From NCBI GenBank assembly GCA_016808115.1, contig JAEQBH010006404.1, positions 124,001 through 188,000 on the forward strand: 64,000 bases of DNA, given 5' to 3'. A model generated the notes under the pieces. It saw only the letters and a list, made by a program, of their open reading frames with translations, ran no database searches and was not told the DNA's origin. Shown here piece by piece: positions 23,301-37,600 of this stretch. The translations under genes were made by a program, and so were the position numbers. Every line of letters begins with the position of its first letter. The first letter of the stretch is position 1. Source of the DNA: Tetrastigma voinierianum (lineage: Eukaryota; Streptophyta; Magnoliopsida; Vitales; Vitaceae).

Positions 23301-26300
23301 TCCACTCGTAGATCCCACACCCCCAAAGCTTTATGATTAGCCCCCAAGGGGGAGACCTAGGGCATGAAGAGGGCAGGAGCCAATCCCACATCCAAGTTCC
23401 GCCAACTCCGCACGTTGTCAATCAACTAACTAGTAAAATCTCACTCTTGTTTAGATTGATCCTCATACCCGACAAAGCCTCAAACCACATCAAGAACTAA
23501 CTCGAATTTTCACCGATTCGTTGGCACCACGTAACAACAAAGTATCATCTAAGATATAAAGTGAGAAATAACAGATCCGACCTATCCATCTCGCAATTTT
23601 GCTCCCAGAGATAATTACCTAATCCACGACGATTCAATAACCGACTTAACTCTCCATACCTATCACAAAAAGATAAGGGGAAAGCGGGTCCCTCTCGTCT
23701 TAATCCCCCGAAGTTTCGGGAAGGAACCACAGGAGAACCATTGACCAGAATAGAGAACGACGCCGTGGATACACACCACTTCACCCAGCTCACCCACCGC
23801 TTGCCAAAACCCATCCTTTCCAAAACCCGAAACAGAAACTCCCAACTTAAATGATCATAGGCTTTCTCAATGTCCAGCTTGCACACTATGCCGCTCTCCT
23901 TCCTTCTAATAATAGTGTCCACAGCCTCGTTGGCTATCAGCACTGCATCCAAAATTTTGTCTGCCCTCAACAAAGGTCGACTATACCGGAGAAATGACCT
24001 GGCCCAAAACCCTTTTGATCCTATTAGCTAGTACTTTTGCCAAAATCTTATATAAACCTCCCACTAAACTAATCGGTCTTAGTCCTCGAGATCCTCAACA
24101 TTCTCGCTTTTAGGAACCAACACAAGGAAGGTGGCATTAAGGCTTCTAACAAATTTTTGTTCATGGAAATTCTAAACCCAACACCCTACTTTAACAAAAT
24201 CCCAAATTAAGGACCAAAAAGGTGGAAAACCATTCGCCTGTGAGCTATTCCCATCGAGTCCCGAACAACCATCCAAATTTCCTCCTCTCGGTAAAACTTC
24301 TTCCAACTTTCGAAAGTACCTCTGCACCAATTTCATTAAACGTATAATGTGAAGGCAAGGGACGCCACTGGCTAATGAAAGGAGATTTTGGAAAGCATCT
24401 ATCAACCCAACCTTAATTTCAGCCTCCTTTTCCATCATTTTACCATTGATACTAATTTTTCTAAGACAATTTCTCCTCCTATGAGCGTTAGCCATTTTGT
24501 GGAAGTAACCCGTATTTTTATCCCCATCTTCCCACAACTCCCCTCTGATTTCTGCCCCAGAAATCTCTCCAAAATGCACCAACTCTCAGATTTTCTTTAG
24601 CCATAATTCTTTCCTCCCTTTCCCTCTAAAACCAACTCCTTTGTTTCTCCAGATCATCCTGCACGAGACCCTTTCAGAGTACTCTCCTTCGACCTCAACT
24701 CGCTAAACACTTCCATGTTCCAAAGACTTTAATAAACCTTTGCAGCTTGGCCAAGTGCCCAGGACAATCGAACGAGCCATGAAACTTCAAATTTTGCCAC
24801 CAACCTTTCAAAAGCTCTCTAAACCCCCTGAATTTTAACCACATGAGCTCAAAACGAAAGGGGGAGGGGCCCGACCTAACCCCATCACTATCCAACAGTA
24901 AAGGAAAGTGATCAGAAATAGGTCTAGGAAGACTCCTCTGAGCTACATTGCAAAACTGGCTCTCCCAATCAGAGGAAACTAGAAATCTATCCAAACGCGA
25001 CATGGCCCATTACGACCCCACTCCAAGTAAAAGACCTCGAGAGGCAAGTGTGTCTCGAGCCCCAACTCATCAGCAACCTCAAAGAAACGTCCCACTCCGA
25101 GGGGGAGAAATTACCACCTTTGGCTCTTTCAGAGGGGGAGAGAATCTCATTAAAATCCCCACCCAGACACCAAGGACCTTCCCACCATCCCCTGATGCTC
25201 CCTAACTCCTCCCAAAAAACTTCATTGAGCTTCCTCTCGACTGGACCATAAACTCCCGAAAACGTCCAAAGAAAGCCTCCCTCCACCATTTTAAACAGAT
25301 AATTTAAATCGAGAAAAGACCGATTCGAAATAACCAACTCCATAATTCTTTATCCCAGAATGCATCCCCCCGCAGAATTCTTCGCATTCGTGAGTCTCCA
25401 ATCGAAAGTCTGCCCACTCCCAAGCTACGAGCCACCGCAGCAGTCATCTCTTGAATTTTGGTCTCTTGAAGACAAACCAAGTCCACTCTCTGATACCTAA
25501 TAAAGTTCCTGATGATCTTCCTTCTATCAGGGTCATTCACCCCGAACATTCCAAGACATTATTTTTACTTTCATTATAACCTTAGCATTAGACTCCCCCT
25601 TTCTTTGTCTCCTCCCTTAATTTGATTTCCCCCTCAGAATTCGATGGTGCAATGCTAGCTTTAATCCTCGGCTCACATCCGGACATCAGAATGGCCCCCT
25701 TATTTTCCACCGGTGCCGCTCGCACTCATCTGGCGAGTGCACCCAAAATCTCGCTCTCGAATCCCACGCTGGAAAACCCTGCAAATTCGCGAACTTGACT
25801 GCATTAACCTGCCTTCCCATTTCCCATAACCTGAAACTTCTGACTCCACAGAGACTGACTCCTCTCCCTGCTGCCCCTCACCCACCGAACCCTCTTCAAT
25901 AACCACCAAAGCACCCGAGGCTTCCAAACCCCACTCCCTCCCATCCACCGCCACCATTCTTAGCGGTTCTAAGTCTTCTATTTCTTTCGGCTTTAGAGAA
26001 CCCACCTGGCCTGAATAACCCCCCAAAAGAAGGGGCCGACTAAAATAAATCGTGAGATGAAGGGGGAGTCTTCAGATTGCACTCACATACCCGAATCAAG
26101 CCATCTACCATCTGAGGTGCTTCTCGACATGATTGCCTCTCTCGCCTCCTTCCTCCCGCCCCGTCGCTCCTCTCTAATCATCTTCCTAACCCAACCAAGA
26201 AATAGGGCCGCTTTATTCCCTCTCTTCATTTAAATGCCCCTTTATCAAGCTAATCCTCACCCTCTCAACCGGGCTTAAGTTCCTTCTTCCCTTCTAGGCC

Positions 26301-28333
26301 CAAGAGATGGAGCGCCCATCACTCTGATTCAAAAATCTCTCATTCACTAGATCTCGCGTCTAGGCTCCTCCTCCATCCTCACACCGACTCCATCTTTCCC
26401 ACCTCGCTCTGCCCCAAACATCGCCCATACCAAGCAAATTCCAACCCCGCACCTACAACCAGCCTTTACGCAGTCAACCCTTCCGTCCGCCCTCCACTAA
26501 CAAGCGCCCGCTTCTTCCCAAGACATGCCCCTTCGGGCCTGCATTCCACCGACGAAAAGCCTTTTTCACAAGGCAAAGCCCCTTTTGTCTCTTCAGTCAT
26601 TTTCACTCTCGCATGTACCGAACACTCCACGCTCCCTCTTGCACGTGAACTCACTCTTCTCCTTCTTCCCCTCGTGCTCCCCACCTCCACTTTTCTAGCC
26701 ATCGTCCGACTTTCCAACATCATCTGAGGCTGAAATTCCCACCATAACTGGATCACGAAGCTTCTATCTCCTTCGGACACTACCACCGACCTCGGATTTG
26801 ATCTTCCATCCCATGTAACCCGGATCCTGGCCCAGCGTAGATCGGTCAGAAACGCTGTGTTTTCATCCACTGCATCAAATCCACCACATTTATCACCGAT
26901 ACATTTTAAAATAGATTCGCCTCCAAAGGATGCAATGCTAACCCTACCAGCCTTAACTATTAATCAAGCTCTACATGTATCTCTGCCAACCATGCATCCG
27001 ACATCTTTTCCCCATTCCCTGAGGGATATCGGGAGACCCCCAAGTCTACCTGTTCCCTCCCTAAGGATTCTTCTCGCTTCATTTGGACTCTCGAAACCAA
27101 ACAACCATAATCCTCTTCTCAGCTCTTCCACTTTCAAACTCCTTGTAACCTTCCAAGTAGACCAAGCCCTGTTCTTCAGGGATTTGAGGTCTGGAATCTG
27201 AGAGGTGCCGCCTCCCCACCAACCCACCAAGCAAGAATCTAGCTGCCCTAATCTTTCCACAGTCTCATCTTTCCCCACTCTCACCCTGACCACTTCCTTT
27301 AATGTTCCGAACCCTGTTCCTGCCACCGCTTTCGCAAAAGACTTGGGGGTAGCAGTTGCCAACCTCTTTTCCAGGACCTTGATTTCCTTCCTGACGTTGT
27401 TTTTCTGCCGTTCTAAAATCTTAGGACCCACTCCAAGAGAAGGGAGTTTCTCTGCCATAATCTTCCAGCCCCTCACCAAACCTTTTCCTTTCGGGATACA
27501 TATGCCGAACCTTTTCCATCCTGCGTCACGAACCGAGCAAAGATAAGAAATTATTCAGATTGCTCGAGCTGCCGCCTCTAGCTTATGGGGCCTTCCTCTT
27601 TCCTCCCAATTCGCAAACCGCCTCGTCATGGTGAAATCTCTGGCTCACAATCCGATCCCCAAGAGTAGGCGTTGAAGACTTGACTCTCCGAACCTCACCC
27701 ATGATGTCGCCCCCTTGCATCTCTCCCAAATACATCCTCTCAATTTCTTACTCTTCTCCTTGATCGAAATCTCAAAAGTTTTGGCCTCAACCGCGAACCA
27801 AGTTTTCCCCATTCAAGCTATTTCCAACCAACCAAGTTTGTCTCAAATCTAGGATGCAGATTATTGATGGTAGTCTGGATGGACTCAAACATTGAAAGAG
27901 TGGAAAAAAAAAAAAAAATTATAAAGACATCTTTTATAACAAAGCCTGGATGATAATACGACCTATATGCTCTAATCCTGAGGGAGTAGTTGAGAATCAT
28001 AAAATATTCTCTAAGATATTCTTCTTATTATCTCCTACCTGTACACTATCCTCCTTCCTTTTACACTTTATTTTCCTTCCTTTTACACTTTATTTTGTTT
28101 CCTTTTTGTTCAATTCTTTTGTATATATATAGGTGTCTCTATACTATGTAACACATCCATTCAATAAGAAAGACTCTTTTTATTCTATCATTTCAGGGAG
28201 CTATAACCTCAATATGGTACTTGAGGCTTAAACCTCACGTTATCGGAGGCTTATAGCTTTCTTTTGTAAGGTGATAATACTGCTAAGCCGAGGATTCAAA
28301 TTTCAAATATCCAAAGAGTTCACACACACACAC

Positions 28334-28395
<62 letters not shown>

Positions 28396-31300
28396 AATTG
28401 TTAAATGCATGATATTCATATTAGACCAAATCCTACAAGCTGAGCTTTTAGAGAGTCTCCTGGCCATTTAACACAGATCATACCTGGCAAGAGAAGTCCC
28501 GTATAAATCCACCTTCTACAATTTATTCCCCATTTGTTGATTTGAAATCCATGAAGGACTCTTTTTAGTTTGTTTGACTCTCCCATGTGCGGTATATATT
28601 ATAATAATAATAATAATAAGAGACATAAGTATCAATACTCAATTACTCATGAATTCGGTTTTTTTCTTATCTATGTTTTTGCGGTGGACTATGATGGATT
28701 TCATGAGTTTTGTGTTAGGTCCCTACTTAAGTGAACCTTTAACAAAATTAGGGCTTAGTTGACTTTCGATTAATCTTTTAAATGAAAGGAAAAGAGAGAA
28801 TGAGAAGAATAAGGGAATTGGTGATGGTTTTAGTGAAGAAGATACTACTACAACATGGGATGAAAAGAAAGATTCATAATTTCATGGATATCAACATCAA
28901 TGGTATAGTATAACAAATTGATATAATTATTGTACTGATTTAATCCAATCATGTAAATATGACTTCGTTAAGAGTAGCTCATATTTATATAGTTTTAGGA
29001 ACTTTTCTTCACTTGTGTCGATGTGATAAATACTCATCCATGTAAAACAAAACATCCTTGTTTCTCAGGTCCCCAAATGGTTTACAAAACCAAACAAACA
29101 AATATCCCTCGGTGGGCTAAAACAAATCAAAAACTACACACTAGTGGCTTAAGGATCGACTTTAATGTCATTTGTACCGCACTAATCATGTAAAAATTGT
29201 CTATTTTTGGGACCAAATTGAACTCACGCTTTAAACACGCCTACTTCTAAGTTAAAAAGGAGTTCATACTTGTATAGTATTATGTCTTCCCTTATCCAAT
29301 GTGAATATACCAATTATATTTTGGGTGGATGATCTTATTAGTGGCGCATAGAAATGTTGAAAAACTATTTATTTATTTTTGATAAGTGAATGATGGTTAA
29401 AAGAAGTCATACAACATCGACTTAAAGAAGAACAAAAGTGTAAGAGACAAACCATCCTCAGTTGCTCAAAAACCTCGTGACTCTCTACAAAAACAATCTC
29501 ACCTTCACTGACTCCACAACCAATCAATAAAGCCATCAAGGTCAAGGACCATCCTCTATATGCATAACTCGGGTTCCAACCAAAGTGTATAAATAAAATA
29601 AATTTTCGCCGCATTGAAAGCTCACAACACCCATCATCTCTAAAGGCAATCCCATTCCTGGCCTTCCAAACGTCTACAACAAACGAAAGGGTCCTACTTG
29701 CCAAGTCTTCCTGCTTCTCTTTCCAACCAAAAAACTATTCTAACTCAAAAGAGTATCATTCACCTTTCCAGGGGTCACCCATGTGGTGCCCAATACAGAG
29801 AAAAGCAACTCCCACAAGATTCTCTTCTTTGCATAATGGATAAGAAGGGGATCCACAAACTCCTTATCCCCCATACATAGATAAAACCAATTGGCAAGAG
29901 CCATACCCCTCCTTTGAAGTCGATCGAGCGTCAAAATCTTTCCCCAGGTCGCTTCCCAAATGAAGAAGCTTATCTCGTTCAACTCTAGACTTATATAATA
30001 TGCCTAGGGAATGAAACAGTAGGACCTTGTTAAAAGGCTTGATACATCGAGTGGACTGGGAAGACCTCATCTCTAGTTAAGTCCTAACAAACCATGTCCC
30101 TAAGTCATCATGCACCACATACCGTCCCAGCCTACGTAATAACCTCTCCACCTCCTCCATTTTCCAATCATTAAAAGCCTAGTGAAAAGAGGGTTCCACC
30201 CTTCTCCCTTTTTAGGATCCCTTACCCGCACTTCTTTAGACACAACCAAAGCACAAAGAGAAGGAAAGGAGGTACACAAAGGTGTATCCTGAGTAGGTAA
30301 GGAGAAAAATTGCTTTATTACTCAAATCCGACTTTAAAATATTCACACATTCAGCAATTCAAGAGAACACAAATGGAAATAAACATAATTTCCTCTGTAT
30401 TGAATCCCTTTATGTTCATAAACTTCTCACCAATCCACCACCAATCCAAACATAAGAAAAAAAAAATACGGAAAAGGAATAACAAAGTTGTGACTCAGCA
30501 TTGCACTGTGGAATCTCCCCATCGATTTCCGTACCGCTTAAACTTCCTCCTCTCTCCTTTTGTCCTTCCTCTAATGTGAATCACCATCCTAGTTGTTCCA
30601 CTTCCACTCTCGACACGTGCCCCTCTATTCCCTCCCGGAATACACTTGCCGCTTCTCGGGGTTTATCAACCCTATGGCAGGCCATTCCTTCCCGGGCTTC
30701 TACATGTTCTTCTCCCATCATTGCCCCCGCGCCATCACCGCCCCCAAAAATCAAATACAAGCCTCATTCTCAAGATCAATCCTAGAAATCGCTTCTCGAA
30801 AGTGAATTAGTCCTCCCATGGCTTCCTCCACCGGTTTATCAGGCCATTGAATTAAAAATTCTTTGATGTGAACCCTGGCTGCTTAATGGAGCGATGAGCT
30901 TAACTGACGGGAGGAAGATATCGACCTCTCTATAGAGAACTCCGCCAGAACACAACATTAATTGTTCGAGTAATGACGCCGCTTTTAGCAATGAAACATG
31001 AAAACAGGTGTACCTCGAGTCGGGAAGGGAAGTGCCACCAGAGCCATCTAATTCACATTTTTCCTCAATCTGAAATGGCCTATGGTAACAAGGAGCAAGC
31101 TTTTGATTAATCCATTGGGATTGATGTTTGTGGGGACGTAACTTTAGATACACCCAATCGTCAATGTCAAACTGAATGTCCCACCAATGAGCTGCCATGC
31201 TCTTTCATTTGCTCTCAGCTATCATGGAGGTGCTTAAGTTAAGCCAAAGCTTCATCTCTATCCTTGAACTCTCTGGCCACAACCTCCACCTTTATTTCAC

Positions 31301-34300
31301 TGACGTGTTGCAACTATCGTAGGAGGCTCTCCATACACGCCAAAAGGTGTAGTCCCAATAGAAATATGGAAATTGGTATTGTACCAAAATTTTGCCCAAG
31401 GAATCCAGCAAGACCACTGTCGTGGCTGCTCAATTGCAAAACAACGTAGTAGGTCTCTAGACATCAATTAACCACTTCGGTTTGATCATTCATCATGGCG
31501 GTAAGATCGAAGTCATGTGAAGCATTGTCCCTCGTGCCGGAGAAGTTCTTTCGCAAGTAAAATTTATTCATATGAACACGGGTCTCGATCACTAAGAATG
31601 GATTTAGGAATCCCATGAAGGCACTCACTTCATCGACAAAAATCCATAAAGAATGTCGTGCAGCATATGGATGCTTTAGCAGAATAAAATGACTATATTT
31701 GGAAAGTCGATCTAATACCACCGAAATAGTGTCATACCCATGTGATTTTGGTAGACCGGAAATGAAATCCATAGACACTTCTTCCTATATAATGTTCGGA
31801 ATTGGCAGGGGTTGGAGTAATCCACCAGATGCCAATGTTTCTGACTTGCTACGCTAATAGGTTGCACATTCCTAAACAAATTTCTGCACTGTAGAACTCA
31901 TCCTATCCGTATAAATTATCGCCAAGCCGTCTATAGGTTCAGAATAAATCCAGAGTGTCCTCTAGTTCGAGAGCCATGGAATTCTTGTATCAAGTGGGGA
32001 ATAAGCTTCTCGAATTGGAAGAAATGGCTAAATGACCTTATGGAAAAGAATATCAGGTAAATGTAAATCCAGTCCTGGATGTGGAGTTATGAAGTAAAGC
32101 CGCGAATTTTTCAAGAACGTAGTCCGGCTCGGCTCGACTAGGTGGTACCCTTCTTCCCATGCCGAGAGGACAAGGAGTCAGAAGTAGCTTCTTCCCGCTC
32201 TAAGTAGGATAATGCATCGACAGCCCTGTTTTCTTTGCTCGATTTGTAGTTGATATCAAAATTAAAGCCCAATAGTTTAACAACCCAATGCTGTTGATCA
32301 GGAGTCGTAAACCGTTGGTGAAGCAGGTATCCCAAACTTTTCTGGTATGTAAACACTGTGAACTTGCTGCCCAACAAGTAAGGTCTCCAATGTTGTACTG
32401 TGAGGGCCAAGGCCATGATTTCACGTTCATATGCCGATTCAAGCCGTGATTCCCTGGGTTTGAGAACTGCTGAAATATACACTGATGCGCATTCTCAAAG
32501 ATCAGATCTGCCCAATCTGCACCTGAACAAGATTTCATCCAATTTCCAGTCATGAACATGATAAATGGAGGACAAAGGACTAGTGGTTGTTTCCGTTCAA
32601 AGGCTCGCTGAAAGCCCTCGATTCCATTGAAAATTGTCTTTCTTGGTGAGAGCAGTAAGAGGCTTCGCAATGCAGTCATATCCTTGAATAAATTTGCGAT
32701 AATACCCTGTCAAACCTAAAAACCTCGAACCCCTTTAACATTGTGGAGTCAATTAACCTTAGTAATTGTCAATTTTACCGTATTGCATTGTTACCCTTGT
32801 TTAGAAATAGTATGGGCAACAATCCATATCCATTGTCAGATCCCCAAAAGTGCATTTGTCTCGTTTTGGCGAATATTCAGGTGTGCAAGAGCCTTGGCGA
32901 CGATTGAGACAAGTCAAGATTTGATGTTCCCAATTTTTACTATACACCAAGATGTCATCAAAAAAGACTAACACATACCTTCGAAGCATAGGGTGAAATA
33001 GATTGTTCATCACTTCTTGAAATGTAGACGCTTCATTCACAGGTCAAAAGGCATGAATCTAGATATTCATAATGCTCCCCTATGTGTGCGAGTGCGCTTT
33101 CTATATCCCCGTTGTTTCATGAGAATCTCGATGGTAGCGACTTCAAATCTAGCTATTATAGTAACATGAACTATGCAACATCTAATAGTTCTTCAATAAT
33201 CGGAATTGGAAATTATTCGAATAGTGACTTCTGCTGAAAGTGCTCGAGCAATCTACACGCCTCCGTGACTCATCTTTTCGGGACTAAAATTACGGTCGAA
33301 TAGACGCTTGCATGGCGACACCTTGTAGATCTCTTGCACGTGGTCGCTCAATTTCAGCTAATATAGGATAATGATATGGTCTCGGCCACTGTGCCGTGGG
33401 TTAGTAGCAAATTTATAGCGGGCACAAGAGCGTAGGTGGAAGCCGCCTCAGGCTCAAAGAAAAGAGAAGCATATGTTTTAACTGCATCAGCAATTGTTTC
33501 ATTCCGGGATTGGAAGTTAAACCGAGGTCCCTTGGTATACATGGACTTCCTCTCGAGACATCGTTCCTAACCGAGCCTAAAAACCAAGCTCGCCTAGCTA
33601 ACTATACCTTCAATGAAACCGTATCGGGAGCAGGTGAAGAACGGCCCGCAATCCACCCAACGATCACCCCGCTTCGAACCCCATCGATCAGTTTTTCTAG
33701 TTATGGATAACCTCACCTAAATTCGTTAGCCAATCAATCCCCAACACCAGATCCAAATTACTCAAATCGAAAATTAGAGTCGTGAGGACACAATTTTAAA
33801 CTCACCCACTTGATTTCAATCTGGTGCAACGCCTACGTGACCCAAATTCTGTGGACTGCCTCCCAACTGGACATGCATGCTACCGAAATAATCATGGGAA
33901 TGCCCACTCGAAACCAATTTACTTCGGGAGATGAAGTCAGGAGAAGCTCGCTGCCGACCAACACTCGGATCTAATACCCTTGAGTTCAGCATGGAGTTTT
34001 GTGGCTCACGAGTGATTGGGGATTGAAGAGAAGCCCATAACCTGCATCTCGACATTCGCCGACCGCCGGTCTCCTCTTCTTTCTTCGATGATCGAAAGAG
34101 GCTCTCCCGGCACCCATGTATTCATCGCCACTCAAGAGCGCACGCCGGAGATGGCCGTCGAGCATTCAGGTTGGGTGGGGAAAACGACTAGGCACATTTG
34201 AAGCATAACCCCTTTCGTCGACGTTTGTCGAGCTTCACTCTAGTGATATGTTGGAACCCTTTGTATTTGGAAGGAGTGAAACTGTGATGATGTAAAACCC

Positions 34301-34625
34301 GAGAAAAATTCAATTTTTTTGAAAAAGGGTAAAACGGTAATTTCGATTGAAAACCGGAAATTCTCTAGATCTCGATGACGAAACTGACCTGGGGTCATAA
34401 ATCTCGTCTCGAGAAATCTATACACTGTAAAGTCATCGACTCCGGCATACCTAATATTTTATTAATTCTCGTGATAAATCACCAAAATGACTTCAAGTGA
34501 CCAGATTTTACTAAAATCTTGGAAGTTTAAATGGTTCAGCTTAAAGTTCATTTAGTTAATCGAATCGAAAAGAATAAAAATTTTCTTATTTAAACTGACC
34601 CGAATGAGATAATATTACAGGTCTA

Positions 34626-34671
<46 letters not shown>

Positions 34672-37600
34672 TAATATTATAATAGTAATAAAATGAAAAA
34701 AATCAAATAAAAGGAAGCAAATTGCGCAGAGAAGAGACGAGAGGAAGAGAGCGTGGAGGAGAGAGGTGAGATATTTTTCTTTTTTATTTTTTTTTCGCTT
34801 CTTTTCGCATCTACGAACCTAATCGTCTGATTCGTCTAATGGGCGCAAATCCCATCTACACGATGAGAGCTACGCGTGACACCAGAAAAAGTTGGAGTTT
34901 TGACAAACCCGTGAGGTGTGGGCTTTATCCTACTTGTTTTACTCTCGATTAAGTGTTTGTAACAAGCCATGGCTTCGAGGTCATGAGGGCTGCTTGATCT
35001 AGCCCCAAATTCGAACCAAGTCATAAATTCGAGTAATTCTTGAACTCCATTCGGGACAAGCCTCGTGGACCTGTGGTAAAATGCTGGGGGTGTTTGTAAT
35101 TACAATCCTATATAATAAATCAGGTTTTGCGTATGTGCCATTTGGAGATAAAATTACGATTTGCTCAATTATATAATATAATCGCTGTGATAAAGCACGG
35201 TATAAATTACATTTAACAATTATAATGGAATATAATCGTGAGTATAGCCATCTGAGATGAAATTGAATTGCTCGGTCAGCCACACTCAAAGCTATTGCTT
35301 GATCCATATCATGGAATTACATGTGCAAAGTAATGTAATTTAAGAACGTCACATAATTAATGTATTGTATATATATTGTATAAATGGTTTAAACAGATAT
35401 CGCATTTTCATACGTGACTCCGTAACCTGTAGACAAAGAATGCATTATACGAATTTTCTCGAAAAATTTAACACGATTTCAAGGGGAAGGAATTTCATTA
35501 ATAGGATGATTTTCCTATAATCGGTTTTAGACGCCAACAGATCATTTCTGTGATGAGTGACTTCGATCATTTCTGAAAAGCTCACCAACCACCCGCCTGA
35601 GGGGTAGTCCCATATTTACCGACATCGTTCAGAGTGTATTTTCAAGAACAACAAGTTTTGCTTTGAAAACGATATTTTCATACAGCTTAGTAAGAGGGAG
35701 TCTATGAGGACTCGAGACATGGGAACGGACATTGTATTATCCAAGAGTGATCACGATTTACTGGAAGCAAGGTGTTTAAATCAGAGCACGATACGACTTG
35801 TGCGAGAGTAACCCATTTAGGCGACATCACGCGATAGCTCACCCCGTCGGCGAACATTTTTTCGTGCAATGTGGGTGTTCGAGAAGACACTCTTCTTAGA
35901 GACCGATTCTCAAGAAAGTTCGTCAGGGGCTTTGATGTTTTGGATAATATAATAACGTAGATTTTAATACGTATTTTTGTTAAGTATAATGAAATAACTC
36001 TTACCATTTAATATAATAAGATATTTTTACGAAAGATTGCACATATGGGCCTGGGGCGGCCATTTTTACTCAGTATGTCTCGTGGATACGAGATGTGGTT
36101 AGATTTTCCGCAGTCGACGGCAGTCAACTGACCCCTGCTTTCGGCCACGTATGAGAGTTGAGGGGTGGGTAAGGTGTCTCGATTTTGAAGGGGTCGGGAA
36201 GATCAGGCCCGGTTATCGTGGTCTGATTCACCGGGTCTCCAATTACCGTACTCTAAGCAGAGGTGCCAATCACGTGACCCCATCCTAAGCTTCCTTCAAC
36301 CCCAGGGACTAAAGCAGGTGCCACCGCCCTCTATATTCCGCTCAAGAGCCACTTTGACATCAAGCCGTCGTGGTGAAGGTGCCGGGACGAGTCTTGCGCC
36401 AACAACACCTAATTTTTTATCTCTGTCTGTAGGCCATTCATGAAATAACCCAAATATAGAGATTCATTTTCCCATGGAATCATGGATGCAATTATTTCAA
36501 ATTGGTTGATATAGTCGTCAACGCTCCCATGTTGATGAAGCGGTCATAGTTGCTCATAAGGGCTCTCGACAAATACTCCCAACTCCATTTAGCTATTCTT
36601 CGAAAATCTGGCCCGTGATAATGGATTGCGTGATTCGGCTGATTGAAAACCAATGTTCGGCCACACCCTCCATACAAATATGGGCCAAGGGAACACGAAG
36701 GTGGTCAGGAATGTTAAGGACTTGGATATATGTTTCAGCTCTGGTGAGCCATCCCTGTGGGTCTGTGCTGGAAAATGTAGGGAGCTTCACTTTCTTCGTC
36801 ATATGGAGAGCATCATGGAACTGAAATGGTCTAGCAAATTCCTGGTGGCCCCAACATGGGTAGCAGATAAGCGGAGGAATGTCCCGCAACGTGGGGATGG
36901 GAGAGTCGTGTGGAAGATTGTCCTAGGGCGTGGGGATGGGGACTGGGTGTGGAAGAAGTAGGTAGCACTGAAGAATAGTCGAGCTTTGGTTTTCTTCTCT
37001 AGTCATAGGTTGCTTTTCCAAGTGTTTCATCCATTGCAACACCATGGTTTTGAATTTTTCCTGGGTTTCTTGCAGCGTGGAATAGTGGCATTCCTGAGTG
37101 TGGTGTAATGTTTCGAGTTGAGTGGATATGGTGCAGATGTGGTCATCTGGCATCCAGACAGCTCGAAGTTCCGGGTCTCCATGGTGTTGTCTGTCTTCCC
37201 CATAGTTGCAGAACAGAGAGTAGGTCAGACCAATGATAGGTAAGGAGAAAAACTGCTCTATTACTCAAACGGAATTTGAAAAATGTTCACACATTCAGCA
37301 ATTCAAGAGAACACAAATGGAAATAAACAGAATTTCCTCTGTATTGAATCCCTTTCTGTTCATAAACTTCTCACCAATCCACCATCAATCCAAACATAAG
37401 AAGAAAAAAAATACATAAAAGGAATAACAAAGAAACAAAAGAAAAACTGCGGACTTACACAAATTCTAGGAATCCTCTATTGATTTCCAACCCGCGAACT
37501 CTCTCCTCCCTCCTTCTCGTCCTTCCTCCAGCCATAACTACCTTCTCCAATTGTCCCCACTTCACTCTTGACATGTGCCCCTCTATTCCTCCTGGAATAT

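Larger units (their letters stand above)
21838..27977 (-). mobile_element. L1-A: near full-length L1-type LINE, antisense to COG7
   Basis: Read on the minus strand: 5' end near 27977, ORF1 (DUF4283-like) about 27545-25690, ORF2 with apurinic endonuclease 25549-24695, RT about 24600-23440 and zf-RVT about 23023-22450. The 3' end at 21838 has a T-rich + strand tract ('tttatttatttatttatttt'), i.e. the poly(A) side. The 3' UTR phrase 'acacaggaagtata' recurs at L1-C (44529). The coding regions carry stops and frameshifts, so the copy is inactive as given. Confidence 0.9.
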
